A DNA stretch of 64,000 bases from Auanema rhodensis (lineage: Eukaryota > Nematoda > Chromadorea > Rhabditida > Rhabditidae): contig OZ059895.1 of NCBI GenBank assembly GCA_964057225.1, forward strand, positions 9,982,001 to 10,046,000, written 5' to 3'. The translations under genes and the position numbers were made by a program. Under the pieces are notes generated by a model. The model made no database searches and was not told where the DNA came from. It was given only the letters and a program-made list of their open reading frames with translations. Shown here piece by piece: positions 27,785 to 42,849 of the stretch (position 1 is the stretch's first letter; every line of letters begins with the position of its first letter).

Positions 27785-30600
27785 TCAATTTTCAAGCAGT
27801 TTTACTTAGATAGCTCAACCAAAGGAGAGCAAATTATCTTCAATCTTTTTTTTATATTACAGTTATAAACCAGTAGTTATTAAACCTTCATCTTAACTTT
27901 CCTGTTTCTATCTATTTCCTATCAAAACAAACATTATTTAAACATTATGCAACTATGAAACCTTTTTTAATTTATTGTATTTGAAGCTCATAAGAATTGA
28001 TATCATTGAGGGATCCAGATGAAACGTGGAAAATTACATAACTAACATGAAATTGGAGAAAAAACTATAACAAGGATGAGTAGGTAAACCATTGAATATC
28101 AGATATTTTCGCTTACGACTATACCACGTTAAAAGTACGCCATACAGCTGATTTTCAAATTTATCTCTTCCGTAACAAATGTTTTCAATTTTCAAGCACT
28201 TTTACTTGGATAGCTCAACCAAAGGAAAGCAAATTATCTTCAATTTTATTTCTATATTACAGTTATAAACCAGTAGGTAATGAAAATTCATCTTGAATTT
28301 ACTGTTTCTATCTATTTCCTATCAAAACAAACATTGTTTAAACACTATGCAACTATGAAACCTTTCTTAATTTATTGTATTTGGAGCTCATAAGATTTGA
28401 TATCATTGAGGGATACAGATGAAACGTGGAAAATTACATAACTAACATGAAATTAGAAAAAAAAAACTATAACGGGGATGAGTATGTTAACCATTGAATA
28501 TCAGATATTTTCGCTTACGACCATACCACGTTGAAAGTACGCCATACAGCTGATTTTCAATTTTATCTCTTCCGTAACGAATGTTTTCAATTTTCAAGCA
28601 GTTTTACTTAGATAGCTCAACCAAAGGAGAGCAAATTATCTTCAATCTTTTTTTTATATTACAGTTATAAACCAGTAGTTATTAAACCTTCATCTTAACT
28701 TTCCTGTTTCTATCTATTTCCTATCAAAACAAACATTATTTAAACATTATGCAACTATGAAACCTTTTTTAATTTATTGTATTTGAAGCTCATAAGAATT
28801 GATATCATTGAGGGATCCAGATGAAACGTGGAAAATTACATAACTAACATGAAATTGGAGAAAAAACTATAACAAGGATGAGTAGGTAAACCATTGAATA
28901 TCAGATATTTTCGCTTACGACTATACCACGTTAAAAGTACGCCATACAGCTGATTTTCAATTTTATCTTTTCCGTAACAAATGTTTTCAATTTTCAAGCA
29001 CTTTTACTTAGATAGCTCAACCAAAGCAAAGCAAATTATCTTCAATTTTATTTCTATATTACAGTTATAAACCAGTAGTTAATGAAAATTCATCTTGAAT
29101 TTACTGTTTCTATCTATTTCCTATCAAAACAAACATTGTTTAAACACTATGCAACTATGAAACCTTTCTTAATTTATTGTATTTGGAGCTCATAAGATTT
29201 GATATCATTGAGGGATACAGATGAAACGTGGAAAATTACATAACTAACATGAAATTAGAAAAAAAAACTATAACGGGGATGAGTATGTTAACCATTGAAT
29301 ATCAGATATTTTCGCTTACGACCATACCACGTTGAAAGTACGCCATACAGCTGATTTTCAATTTTATCTCTTCCGTAACAAATGTTTTCAATTTTCAAGC
29401 AGTTTTACTTAGATAGCTCAACCAAAGGAGAGCAAATTATCTTCAATCTTTTTTTTATATTATAGTTATAAACCAGTAGTTATTAAACCTTCATCTTCAC
29501 TTTCCTGTTTCTATCTATTTCCTATCAAAACAAACATTATTTAAACATTATGCAACTATGAAACCTTTTTTAATTTATTGTATTTGAAGCTCATAAGAAT
29601 TGATATCATTGAGGGATCCAGATGAAACGTGGAAAATTACATAACTAACATGAAATTGGAGAAAAAACTATAACAAGGATAAGTAGGTAAACCATTGAAT
29701 ATCAGATATTTTCGCTTACGACTATACCACGTTAAAAGTACGCCATACAGCTGATTTTCAAATTTATCTCTTCCGTAACAAATGTTTTCAATTTTCAAGC
29801 ACTTTTACTTGGATAGCTCAACCAAAGGAAAGCAAATTATCTTCAATTTTATTTCTATATTACAGTTATAAACCAGTAGGTAATGAACCTTTATCTTGAC
29901 TTTACTGTTTCTATCCATTTCCTTTCGAAACAAACATTGTTTAAACACTATACTACTGTGAAACCTTTTTTTATTTATTGTATTTGGAGCTCATAAAATT
30001 TGATATCATCGAGGGATCCAGATGGAACGTGGAAAATTACATAACTAACATGAAATTGGAAAAAAAACTATAACGGGGATAAGTATGTTAACGATTGAAT
30101 ATCAGATATTTTCGCTTACGACGATACCACCTTGAAAGTACGCCATGCAACTGATTTTCAATTTTATCTCTTCCGTAACAAATGTTTTCAATTTTCAAGC
30201 AGTTTAATTTAGATAGCTCAACCAAAGAAGTGCAAAATATCTTCAATCTTATTTCCATATTACAGTCATAAACCAGTAGGTAATAAAACTTCATCTTGAA
30301 TTTACTGTTTCTATCTATTTCCTATCGAAACAAACATTGTTTAAACACTATACAACTGTAAAACCTTTTTTAATTTATTGTATTTGAAGCTCATAAGATT
30401 TGATATCATCGAGGGATCCAGATGGAAGGTGGAAAATTACATAACTAACATGAAATTGGAAAAAAAACCATAACGAGGATAAGTAGGTAAACCATTGAAT
30501 ATCAGATATTTTCTCTTACGACCATACCACGTTGAAAGTACGCCATGCAACTGATTTTCAATTTTATCTTTTCCGTAACAAATGTTTTCAATTTTCAAGC
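27785..30600 (+). repeat. Multi-unit satellite block, copy 2
   Basis: Counterpart of 23781-26200, one monomer longer. It carries the same GTAACGAATG singleton at 28574 and the same AAGAAGTGCAAAATATC unit. Confidence 0.7.
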
Positions 30601-30660
30601 ACTTTTACTTAGATAGCTCAACCAAAGCAAAGCAAATTATCTTCAATTTTATTTCTATAT

Positions 30661-32261
30661 TACAGTTATAAACCAGTAGTTAATGAAAATTCATCTTGAA
30701 TTTACTGTTTCTATCTATTTCCTATCAAAACAAACATTGTTTAAACACTACGCAACTATGAATCCTTTTTTAATTTATTGTATTTGGAGCTCATAAGATT
30801 TAATATCATCGAGGGATCCAAATGGAACGTGGAAAATTACATAACTAACATGAAATTGGAAAAAAAACTATAACGAGGATAAGTAGGTAAACCATTGAAT
30901 ATCAAATATTTTGGCTTACGACCATACCACGTTAAAAGTACGCCATACAGCTGATTTTCAATTTTATTTTTTCCGTAACAAATGTTTTCAATTTTCAAGC
31001 ACTTTTACTTAGATAGCTCAACCAAAGCAAAGCAAATTATCTTCAATTTTATTTCTATATTACAGTTATAAACCAGTAGGTAATGAAAATTCATCTTGAA
31101 TTTACTGTTTCTATCTATTTCCTATCAAAACAAACATTGTTTAAACACTATGCAACTATGAAACCTTTCTTAATATATTGTATTTGGAGCTCATAAGATT
31201 TGATATCATTGAGGGATACAGATGAAACGTGGAAAATTACATAACTAACATGAAATTAGAAAAAAAAACTATAACGGGGATGAGTATGTTAACCATTGAA
31301 TATCAGATATTTTCGCTTACGACCATACCACGTTGAAAGTACGCCATACAGCTGATTTTCAATTTTATCTCTTCCGTAACAAATGTTTTCAATTTTCAAG
31401 CAGTTTTACTTAGATAGCTCAACCAAATGAGAGCAAATTATCTTCAATCTTTTTTTTATATTACAGTTATAAACCAGTAGTTATTAAACCTTCATCTTAA
31501 TTTTCCTGTTTCTATCTATTTCCTATCAAAACAAACATTATTTAAACATTATGCAACTATGAAACCTTTTTTAATTTATTGTATTTGAAGCTCATAAGAA
31601 TTGATATCATTGAGGGATCCAGATGAAACGTGGAAAATTACATAACTAACATGAAATTGGAGAAAAAACTATAACAAGGATAAGTAGGTAAACCATTGAA
31701 TATCAGATATTTTCGCTTACGACTATACCACGTTAAAAGTACGCCATACAGCTGATTTTCAAATTTATCTCTTCCGTAACAAATGTTTTCAATTTTCAAG
31801 CACTTTTACTTGGATAGCTCAACCAAAGGAAAGCAAATTATCTTCAATTTTATTTCTATATTACAGTTATAAACCAGTAGGTAATGAACCTTTATCTTGA
31901 CTTTACTGTTTCTATCCATTTCCTTTCGAAACAAACATTGTTCAAACACTATACTACTGTGAAACCTTTTTTTATTTATTGTATTTGGAGCTCATAAAAT
32001 TTGATATCATCGAGGGATCCAGATGGAACGTGGAAAATTACATAACTAACATGAAATTGGAAAAAAAACTATAACGGGGATAAGTATGTTAACGATTGAA
32101 TATCAGATATTTTCGCTTACGACCATACCACCTTGAAAGTACGCCATGCAGCTGATTTTCAATTTTATCTTTTCCGTAACAAATGTTTTCAATTTTCAAA
32201 CAGTTTTACTTAGATAGCTCAACCAAGGGAAAGCAAATTATCTTCAATTTTATTTCTATAT
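30661..32261 (+). repeat. 1.6-kb (four-unit) tandem block, copy 1
   Basis: It repeats at 32262-33862 with an offset of 1601 bp. Shared private variants are ACACTACGCAACTATGAATCC (30746 and 32347), TATCAAATATTTTGG, TTATTTTTTCCG, TTAATATATTG (31170 and 32771) and AACCAAATGAGAGC (31421 and 33022). I noticed no differences between the two copies by eye, so this is probably one of the most recent duplications in the window. Confidence 0.83.
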
Positions 32262-33862
32262 TACAGTTATAAACCAGTAGTTAATGAAAATTCATCTTGA
32301 ATTTACTGTTTCTATCTATTTCCTATCAAAACAAACATTGTTTAAACACTACGCAACTATGAATCCTTTTTTAATTTATTGTATTTGGAGCTCATAAGAT
32401 TTAATATCATCGAGGGATCCAAATGGAACGTGGAAAATTACATAACTAACATGAAATTGGAAAAAAAACTATAACGAGGATAAGTAGGTAAACCATTGAA
32501 TATCAAATATTTTGGCTTACGACCATACCACGTTAAAAGTACGCCATACAGCTGATTTTCAATTTTATTTTTTCCGTAACAAATGTTTTCAATTTTCAAG
32601 CACTTTTACTTAGATAGCTCAACCAAAGCAAAGCAAATTATCTTCAATTTTATTTCTATATTACAGTTATAAACCAGTAGGTAATGAAAATTCATCTTGA
32701 ATTTACTGTTTCTATCTATTTCCTATCAAAACAAACATTGTTTAAACACTATGCAACTATGAAACCTTTCTTAATATATTGTATTTGGAGCTCATAAGAT
32801 TTGATATCATTGAGGGATACAGATGAAACGTGGAAAATTACATAACTAACATGAAATTAGAAAAAAAAACTATAACGGGGATGAGTATGTTAACCATTGA
32901 ATATCAGATATTTTCGCTTACGACCATACCACGTTGAAAGTACGCCATACAGCTGATTTTCAATTTTATCTCTTCCGTAACAAATGTTTTCAATTTTCAA
33001 GCAGTTTTACTTAGATAGCTCAACCAAATGAGAGCAAATTATCTTCAATCTTTTTTTTATATTACAGTTATAAACCAGTAGTTATTAAACCTTCATCTTA
33101 ATTTTCCTGTTTCTATCTATTTCCTATCAAAACAAACATTATTTAAACATTATGCAACTATGAAACCTTTTTTAATTTATTGTATTTGAAGCTCATAAGA
33201 ATTGATATCATTGAGGGATCCAGATGAAACGTGGAAAATTACATAACTAACATGAAATTGGAGAAAAAACTATAACAAGGATAAGTAGGTAAACCATTGA
33301 ATATCAGATATTTTCGCTTACGACTATACCACGTTAAAAGTACGCCATACAGCTGATTTTCAAATTTATCTCTTCCGTAACAAATGTTTTCAATTTTCAA
33401 GCACTTTTACTTGGATAGCTCAACCAAAGGAAAGCAAATTATCTTCAATTTTATTTCTATATTACAGTTATAAACCAGTAGGTAATGAACCTTTATCTTG
33501 ACTTTACTGTTTCTATCCATTTCCTTTCGAAACAAACATTGTTCAAACACTATACTACTGTGAAACCTTTTTTTATTTATTGTATTTGGAGCTCATAAAA
33601 TTTGATATCATCGAGGGATCCAGATGGAACGTGGAAAATTACATAACTAACATGAAATTGGAAAAAAAACTATAACGGGGATAAGTATGTTAACGATTGA
33701 ATATCAGATATTTTCGCTTACGACCATACCACCTTGAAAGTACGCCATGCAGCTGATTTTCAATTTTATCTTTTCCGTAACAAATGTTTTCAATTTTCAA
33801 ACAGTTTTACTTAGATAGCTCAACCAAGGGAAAGCAAATTATCTTCAATTTTATTTCTATAT
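32262..33862 (+). repeat. 1.6-kb (four-unit) tandem block, copy 2
   Basis: Second copy of 30661-32261, sharing all the private variants named there. Confidence 0.83.
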
Positions 33863-35862
33863 TACAGTTATAAACCAGTAGGTAATGAACCTTCATCTTG
33901 ACTTTACTGTTTCTATCCATTTCCTATCGAAACAAACATTGTTCAAACACTATGCAACTATGAAACCTTTTTTAATTTATTGTATTTGGAGCTCATAAGA
34001 TTTGATATCATCGAGGGATCCAGATGGAAGGTGGAAAATTACATAACTAACATGAAATTGGAAAAAAAACCATAACGGGGATAAGTATGTTAACGATTGA
34101 ATATCAGATATTTGCGCTTACGACCATACCACGTTAAAAGTACGCCATACAGCTGATTTTCAATTTTATCTCTTCCGTAACAAATCTTTTCAATTTTCAA
34201 GCAGTTTTACTTAGATAGCTCAACCAAAGGAAAGCAAATTATTTTCAATTTTATTTCTATATTACAGTTATAAACCAGTAGGTAATGAAACCTTCATCTT
34301 GAATTTACTGTTTCTATCTATTTCCTATCAAAACAAACATTGTTTGAACACTATGCAACTGTGAAACCTTTTTTAATTTATTGTATTTGGAGCTCATAAA
34401 ATTTGATATCATCGAGGGATCCAGATGGAACGTGGAAAATTACATAACTAACATGAAATTGGAAAAAAAAGTATAACAAGGATAAGTATGTTAACGATTG
34501 AATATCAGATATTTTCGCTTACGACCATACCACGTTGAAAGTACGCCAAACAGCTGATTTTCAATTTTATCTTTTCCGTAACAAATGTTTTCAATTTTCA
34601 AGCACTTTTACTTAGATAGCTCAACCAAAGGAAAGCAAATTATCTTCAATTTTATTTCTATATTACAGTTATAAACCAGTAGGTAATGAAACCTTCATCT
34701 TGAATTTACTGTTTCTATCTATTTCCTATCAAAACAAACATTGTTCAAACACTATGCAACTATGAAACCTTTTTTAATTTATTGTATTTGAGCTCATAAA
34801 ATTTGATATCATCGAGGGATCCAGATGGAACGTGGAAAATTACATAACTAACATGAAATTGGAAAAAAAAGTATAACAAGGATAAATAGGTAAACCATTG
34901 AATATCAGATATTTTCTCTTACGACCATACCACGTTGAAAGTACGCCATGCAACTGATTTTCAATTTTATCTTTTCCGTAACAAATGTTTTCAATTTTCA
35001 AGCACTTTTACTTAGATAGCTCAACCAAAGCAAAGCAAATTATCTTCAATTTTATTTCTATATTACAGTTATAAACCAGTAGTTAATGAAAATTCATCTT
35101 GAATTTACTGTTTCTATCTATTTCCTATCAAAACAAACATTGTTTAAACACTATGCAACTATGAAACCTTTCTTAATTTATTGTATTTGGAGCTCATAAG
35201 ATTTGATATCATTGAGGGATACAGATGAAACGTGGAAAATTACATAACTAACATGAAATTAGAAAAAAAACTATAACGGGGATGAGTATGTTAACCATTG
35301 AATATCAGATATTTTCGCTTACGACCATACCACGTTGAAAGTACGCCATACAGCTGATTTTCAATTTTATCTCTTCCGTAACAAATGTTTTCAATTTTCA
35401 AGCAGTTTTACTTAGATAGCTCAACCAAAGGAGAGCAAATTATCTTCAATCTTTTTTTTATATTACAGTTATAAACCAGTAGTTATTAAACCTTCATCTT
35501 AACTTTCCTGTTTCTATCTCATTCCTATCAAAACAAACATTATTTAAACATTATGCAACTATGAAACCTTTTTTAATTTATTGTATTTGGAGCTCATAAG
35601 AATTGATATCATTGAGGGATCCAGATGAAACGTGGAAAATTACATAACTAACATGAAATTGGAGAAAAAACTATAACAAGGATAAGTAGGTAAACCATTG
35701 AATATCAGATATTTTCGCTTACGACCATACCACCTTGAAAGTACGCCATACAGCTGATTTTCAAATTTATCTCTTCCGTAACAAATGTTTTCAATTTTCA
35801 AGCACTTTTACTTGGATAGCTCAACCAAAGGAAAGCAAATTATCTTCAATTTTATTTCTATA
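33863..35862 (+). repeat. 2.0-kb (five-unit) tandem block, copy 1
   Basis: It repeats at 35863-37862 with an offset of 2000-2001 bp. Shared markers in order: ATATTTGCGCTTACG (34110 and 36111), CAAATCTTTTCAATT, TTGTTTGAACAC, TTTGAGCTC (34788 and 36789), CCAAAGCAAAGC and CTCATTCC (35519 and 37519). The block type is the one also seen at 2.4-4.8 and 8.0-10.4 kb. Confidence 0.78.
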
Positions 35863-37862
35863 TTACAGTTATAAACCAGTAGGTAATGAACCTTCATCTT
35901 GACTTTACTGTTTCTATCCATTTCCTATCGAAACAAACATTGTTCAAACACTATGCAACTATGAAACCTTTTTTAATTTATTGTATTTGGAGCTCATAAG
36001 ATTTGATATCATCGAGGGATCCAGATGGAAGGTGGAAAATTACATAACTAACATGAAATTGGAAAAAAAACCATAACGGGGATAAGTATGTTAACGATTG
36101 AATATCAGATATTTGCGCTTACGACCATACCACGTTAAAAGTACGCCATACAGCTGATTTTCAATTTTATCTCTTCCGTAACAAATCTTTTCAATTTTCA
36201 AGCAGTTTTACTTAGATAGCTCAACCAAAGGAAAGCAAATTATTTTCAATTTTATTTCTATATTACAGTTATAAACCAGTAGGTAATGAAACCTTCATCT
36301 TGAATTTACTGTTTCTATCTATTTCCTATCAAAACAAACATTGTTTGAACACTATGCAACTGTGAAACCTTTTTTAATTTATTGTATTTGGAGCTCATAA
36401 AATTTGATATCATCGAGGGATCCAGATGGAACGTGGAAAATTACATAACTAACATGAAATTGGAAAAAAAACCATAACGGGGATAAGTATGTTAACGATT
36501 GAATATCAGATATTTTCGCTTACGACCATACCACGTTGAAAGTACGCCATACAGCTGATTTTCAATTTTATCTTTTCCGTAACAAATGTTTTCAATTTTC
36601 AAGCACTTTTACTTAGATAGCTCAACCAAAGGAAAGCAAATTATCTTCAATTTTATTTCTATATTACAGTTATAAACCAGTAGGTAATGAAACCTTCATC
36701 TTGAATTTACTGTTTCTATCTATTTCCTATCAAAACAAACATTGTTCAAACACTATGCAACTATGAAACCTTTTTTAATTTATTGTATTTGAGCTCATAA
36801 AATTTGATATCATCGAGGGATCCAGATGGAACGTGGAAAATTACATAACTAACATGAAATTGGGAAAAAAAGTATAACAAGGATAAATAGGTAAACCATT
36901 GAATATCAGATATTTTCTCTTACGACCATACCACGTTGAAAGTACGCCATGCAACTGATTTTCAATTTTATCTTTTCCGTAACAAATGTTTTCAATTTTC
37001 AAGCACTTTTACTTAGATAGCTCAACCAAAGCAAAGCAAATTATCTTCAATTTTATTTCTATATTACAGTTATAAACCAGTAGTTAATGAAAATTCATCT
37101 TGAATTTACTGTTTCTATCTATTTCCTATCAAAACAAACATTGTTTAAACACTATGCAACTATGAAACCTTTCTTAATTTATTGTATTTGGAGCTCATAA
37201 GATTTGATATCATTGAGGGATACAGATGAAACGTGGAAAATTACATAACTAACATGAAATTAGAAAAAAAACTATAACGGGGATGAGTATGTTAACCATT
37301 GAATATCAGATATTTTCGCTTACGACCATACCACGTTGAAAGTACGCCATACAGCTGATTTTCAATTTTATCTCTTCCGTAACAAATGTTTTCAATTTTC
37401 AAGCAGTTTTACTTAGATAGCTCAACCAAAGGAGAGCAAATTATCTTCAATCTTTTTTTTATATTACAGTTATAAACCAGTAGTTATTAAACCTTCATCT
37501 TAACTTTCCTGTTTCTATCTCATTCCTATCAAAACAAACATTATTTAAACATTATGCAACTATGAAACCTTTTTTAATTTATTGTATTTGGAGCTCATAA
37601 GAATTGATATCATTGAGGGATCCAGATGAAACGTGGAAAATTACATAACTAACATGAAATTGGAGAAAAAACTATAACAAGGATAAGTAGGTAAACCATT
37701 GAATATCAGATATTTTCGCTCACGACTATACCACGTTAAAAATACGCCATACAGCTGATTTTCAAATTTATCTCTTCCGTAACAAATGTTTTCAATTTTC
37801 AAGCACTTTTACTTGGATAGCTCAACCAAAGGAAAGCAAATTATCTTCAATTTTATTTCTAT
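35863..37862 (+). repeat. 2.0-kb (five-unit) tandem block, copy 2
   Basis: Second copy of 33863-35862, with a few substitutions (for example ATTGGGAAAAAAAG near 36860 and AAAAATACGCC near 37738). Confidence 0.77.
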
Positions 37863-40800
37863 ATTACAGTTATAAACCAGTAGGTAATGAACCTTCATCT
37901 TGACTTTACTGTTTCTATCCATTTCCTTTCGAAACAAACATTGTTTAAACACTATACTACTGTGAAACCTTTTTTTATTTATTGTATTTGGAGCTCATAA
38001 AATTTGATATCATCGAGGGATCCAGATGGAAGCTGGAAAATTACATAACTAACATGAAATTGGAAAAAAAACTATAACGGGGATAAGTATGTTAACGATT
38101 GAATATCAGATATTTTTGCTTACGACCATACCACCTTGAAAGTACGCCATACAGCTGATTTTCAAATTTATCTCTTCCGTAACAAATGTTTTCAATTTTC
38201 AAGCACTTTTACTTGGATAGCTCAACCAAAGGAAAGCAAATTATCTTCAATTTTATTTCTATATTACAGTTATAAACCAGTAGGTAATGAACCTTCATCT
38301 TGACTTTACTGTTTCCATCCATTTCCTTTCGAAACAAACATTGTTTAAACACTATACAACTGTGAAACCTTTTTTTATTTATTGTATTTAGAGCTCATAA
38401 AATTTGATATCATCGAGGGATCCAGATGGAAGGTGGAAAATTACATAACTAACATGAAATTGGAAAAAAAACTATAACGGGGATAAGTATGTTAACGATT
38501 GAATATCAGATATTTTCGCTTACGACCATATCACCTTGAAAGTACGCCATACAGCTGATTTTCAATTTTATCTCTTCCGTAACAAATGTTTTCAATTTTC
38601 AAGCAATTTTACTTGGATAGCTCAACCAAAGGAAAGCAAATTATCTTCAATTTTATTTCTATATTACAGTTATAAACCAGTAGGTAATGAACCTTCATCT
38701 TGACTTTACTGTTTCCATCCATTTCCTTTCGAAACAAACATTGTTTAAACACTATACAACTGTGAAACCTTTTTTTATTTATTGTATTTGGAGCTCATAA
38801 AATTTGATATCATCGAGGGATCCAGATGGAAGGTGGAAAATTACATAACTAACATGAAATTGGAAAAAAAACTATAACGGGGATAAGTATGTTAACGATT
38901 GAATATCAGATATTTTCGCTTACGACCATATCACCTTGAAAGTACGCCATACAGCTGATTTTCAATTTTATCTCTTCCGTAACAAATGTTTTCAATTTTC
39001 AAGCAGTTTTACTTAGATAGCTCAACAAAAGGAGAGCAAATTATCTTCAATCTTATTTCTATATTAAAGTTATAAACCAGTAGTTATTGAACCTTCATCT
39101 TAACTTTACTGTTTCCATCTATTTCCTATCAAAACAAACATTATTTAAACATTATGCAACTATGAAACCTTTTTTAATTTATTGTATTTAGAGCTCATAA
39201 GATTTAATATCATCGAGGGATCCAAATGGAACGTGGAAAATTACATAACTAACATGAAATTGGAAAAAAAACTATAACGAGGATAAGTAGGTAAACCATT
39301 GAATATCAGATATTTTGGCTTACGACCATACCACGTTAAAAGTACGCCATACAGCTGATTTTCAATTTTATCTCTTCCGTAACAAATGTTTTCAATTTTC
39401 AAGCAGTTTAATTTAGATAGCTCAACCAAAGAAGAGCAAAATATCTTCAATCTTATTTCCATATTACAGTCATAAACCAGTAGGTAATAAAACTTCATCT
39501 TGAATTTACTGTTTCTATCTATTTCCTATCGAAATAAACATTGTTTAAACACTATACAACTGTAAAACCTTTTTTAATTTATTGTATTTGAAGCTCATAA
39601 GATTTGATCTCATCGAGGGATCCAGATGGAACGTGGAAAATTACATAACTAACATGAAGTTGGAAAAAAAACCATAACGAGGATAATTAGGTAAACCATT
39701 GAATATCAGATATTTTCTCTTACGACCATACCACGTTGAAAATACGCCATGCAACTGATTTTCAATTTTATCTTTTCCGTAACAAATGTTTTCAATTTTC
39801 AAGCACTTTTACTTAGATAGCTCAACCAAAGCAAAGCAAATTATCTTCAATTTTATTTCTATATTACAGTTATAAACCAGTAGTTAATGAAAATTCATCT
39901 TGAATTTACTGTTTCTATCTATTCCCTATCAAAACAAACATTGTTTAAACACTATGCAACTATGAAACCTTTCTTAATTTATTGTACTTGGAGCTCATAA
40001 GATTTGATATCATTGAGGGATACAAATGAAACGTGGAACATTACATAACTAACATGAAATTAGAAAAAAAACTATAACGGGGATGAGTATGTTAACCATT
40101 GAATATCAGATATTTTCGCTTACGACCATACCACGTTGAAAGTACGCCATACAGCTGATTTTCAATTTTATCTCTTCCGTAACAAATGTTTTCAATTTTC
40201 AAGCAGTTTTACTTAGATAGCTCAACCAAAGGAAAGCAAATTATCTTCAATCTTTTTCCTATATTACAGTTATAAACCAGTAGTTATTGAACCTTCATCT
40301 TAACTTTCCTGTTTCTATCTATTTCCTATCAAAACAAACATTGTTTAAACACTATGCAACTATGAAACCTTTTTTAATTTATTGTATTTGGAACTCATAA
40401 GAATTGATATCATTGAGGGATCCAGATGAAACGTGGAAAATTACATAACTAACATGAAATTGGAGAAAAAACTATAACAAGGATAAGCAGGTAAACCATT
40501 GAATATCAGATATTTTCGCTTACGACTATACCACGTTAAAAGTACGCCATACAGCTGATTTTCAATTTTATCTCTTCCGTAACAAATGTTTTCAATTTTC
40601 AAGCAATTTTACTTGGATAGCTCAACCAAAGAAAAGCAAATTATCTTCAATTTTATTTCTATATTACAGTTATAAACCAGTAGGTAATGAAACTTCATCT
40701 TGACTTTACTGTTTCTATCTATTTCCTATCGAAACAAACATTGTTTAAACACTATACAACTGTAAAACCTTTTTTAATTTATTGTATTTGAAGCTTATAA

Positions 40801-42849
40801 GATTTGATATCATCGAGGGATCCAGATGGAAGGTGGAAAATTACATAACTAACATGAAATTGGAAAAAAAACTATAACGGGGATAAGTATTTTAACGAAT
40901 GAATATCAGATATTTTCGCTTACGACCATACCACCTTGAAAGTACGCCATACAGCTGATTTTCAATTTTATCTCTTCTGTAACAAATGTTTTCAATTTTC
41001 AAGCAGTTTTACTTAGATAGCTCAACCAAAGGAGAGCAAATTATCTTCAATCTTATTTCTATATTAAAGTTATAAACCAGTAGTTATTGAACCTTCATCT
41101 TAACTTTACTGTTTCTATCTATTTCCTATCAAAACAAACATTATTTAAACATTATGCAACTATGAAACCTTTTTTAACTTATTGTATTTGGAGCTCATAA
41201 GATTTGATATCATCGAGGGATCCAAATGGAACGTGGAAAATTACATAACTAACATGAAATTGGAGAAAAAACTATAACAAGGATAAGTAGGTAAACCATT
41301 GAATATCATATATTTTCGCTTACGACTATACCACGTTAAAAGTACGCCATACAGCTGATTTTCAAATTTATCTTTTCCGTAACAAATGTTTTCAATTTTC
41401 AAGCACTTTTACTTGGATAGCTCAACCAAAGGAAAGCAAATTATTTTCAATTTTATTTCTATATTACAGTTATAAACCAGTAGGTAATGAACCTTCATCT
41501 TGACTTTACTGTTTCTATCCATTTCCTTTCGAAACAAACATTGTTTAAACACTATACAACTGTGAAACCTTTTTTAATTCATTGTATTTGGAGCTCATAA
41601 GATTTGATATCATCGAGGGATCCTGATGGAACGTGGAAAATTACATAACTAACATAAAATTTGAAAAAAAAACTAAAACGAGGATAAGTATGTTAACCAT
41701 TGAATATCAGATATTTTCGCTTACGACCATACCACGTTAAAAGTACGCCATACAGCTGATTTTTAATTTTATCTCTTCCGTAACAAATGTTTTCAATTTT
41801 CAAGAATTTTAACTTAGATAGCTCAACCAAACGAGAGCAAATTATCTTCAATCTTATTTCTATATTGCAGTTATAAACCAGTAGGTAATGAACCTTCGTC
41901 TTGACTTCACTGTTTTTATCTTTTTCCTATCGAAACAAACATTGTTTAAACACTATGCAACTGTGAAACCTCTTCAATTTATTGCATTTGGAGCTTATAA
42001 GATTTGATATCATCGAGGGATCCTGATGGAACGTGGGAAATTACATAACTAACATTAAATTGGAAAAAAACCAAAACGAGGATAAGCAGGTAAACCATTG
42101 AATATCAGATATTTTCGCTTACGACTATACCACGTTAAAAGTACGCCATACAGCTGATTTTCAATTTTATCTCTTCCGTAACAAATGTTTTCAATTTTCA
42201 AGCACTTTTACTTGGATAGCTCAACCAAAGAAAAGCAAATTATCTTCAATTTTATTTCTATATTACAGTTATAAACCAGTAGGTAATGAAACTTCATCTT
42301 GACTTTACTGTTTCTATCTATTTCCTATCGAAACAAACATTGTTTAAACACTATACAACTGTAAAACCTTTTTTAATTTATTGTATTTGAAGCTTATAAG
42401 ATTTGATATCATCGAGGGATCCAGATGGAAGGTGGAAAATTACATAACTAACATGAAATTGGAAAAAAAACTATAACGGGGATAAGTATTTTAACGATTG
42501 AATATCAGATATTTTCGCTTACGACCATACCACCTTCAAAGTACGCCATACAGCTGATTTTCAATTTTATCTCTTCTGTAACAAATGTTTTCAATTTTCA
42601 AGCAGTTTTACTTAGATAGCTCAACCAAAGGAGAGCAAATTATCTTCAATCTTATTTCTATATTGCAGTTATAAACCAGTAGTTATTGAACCTTCATCTT
42701 AACTTTACTGTTTCCATCTATTTCCTATCAAAACAAACATTATTTAAACATTATGCAACTATGAAACCTTTTTTAATTTATTGTATTTAGAGCTCATAAG
42801 ATTTAATATCATCGAGGGATCCAAATGGAACGTGGAAAATTACATAACT

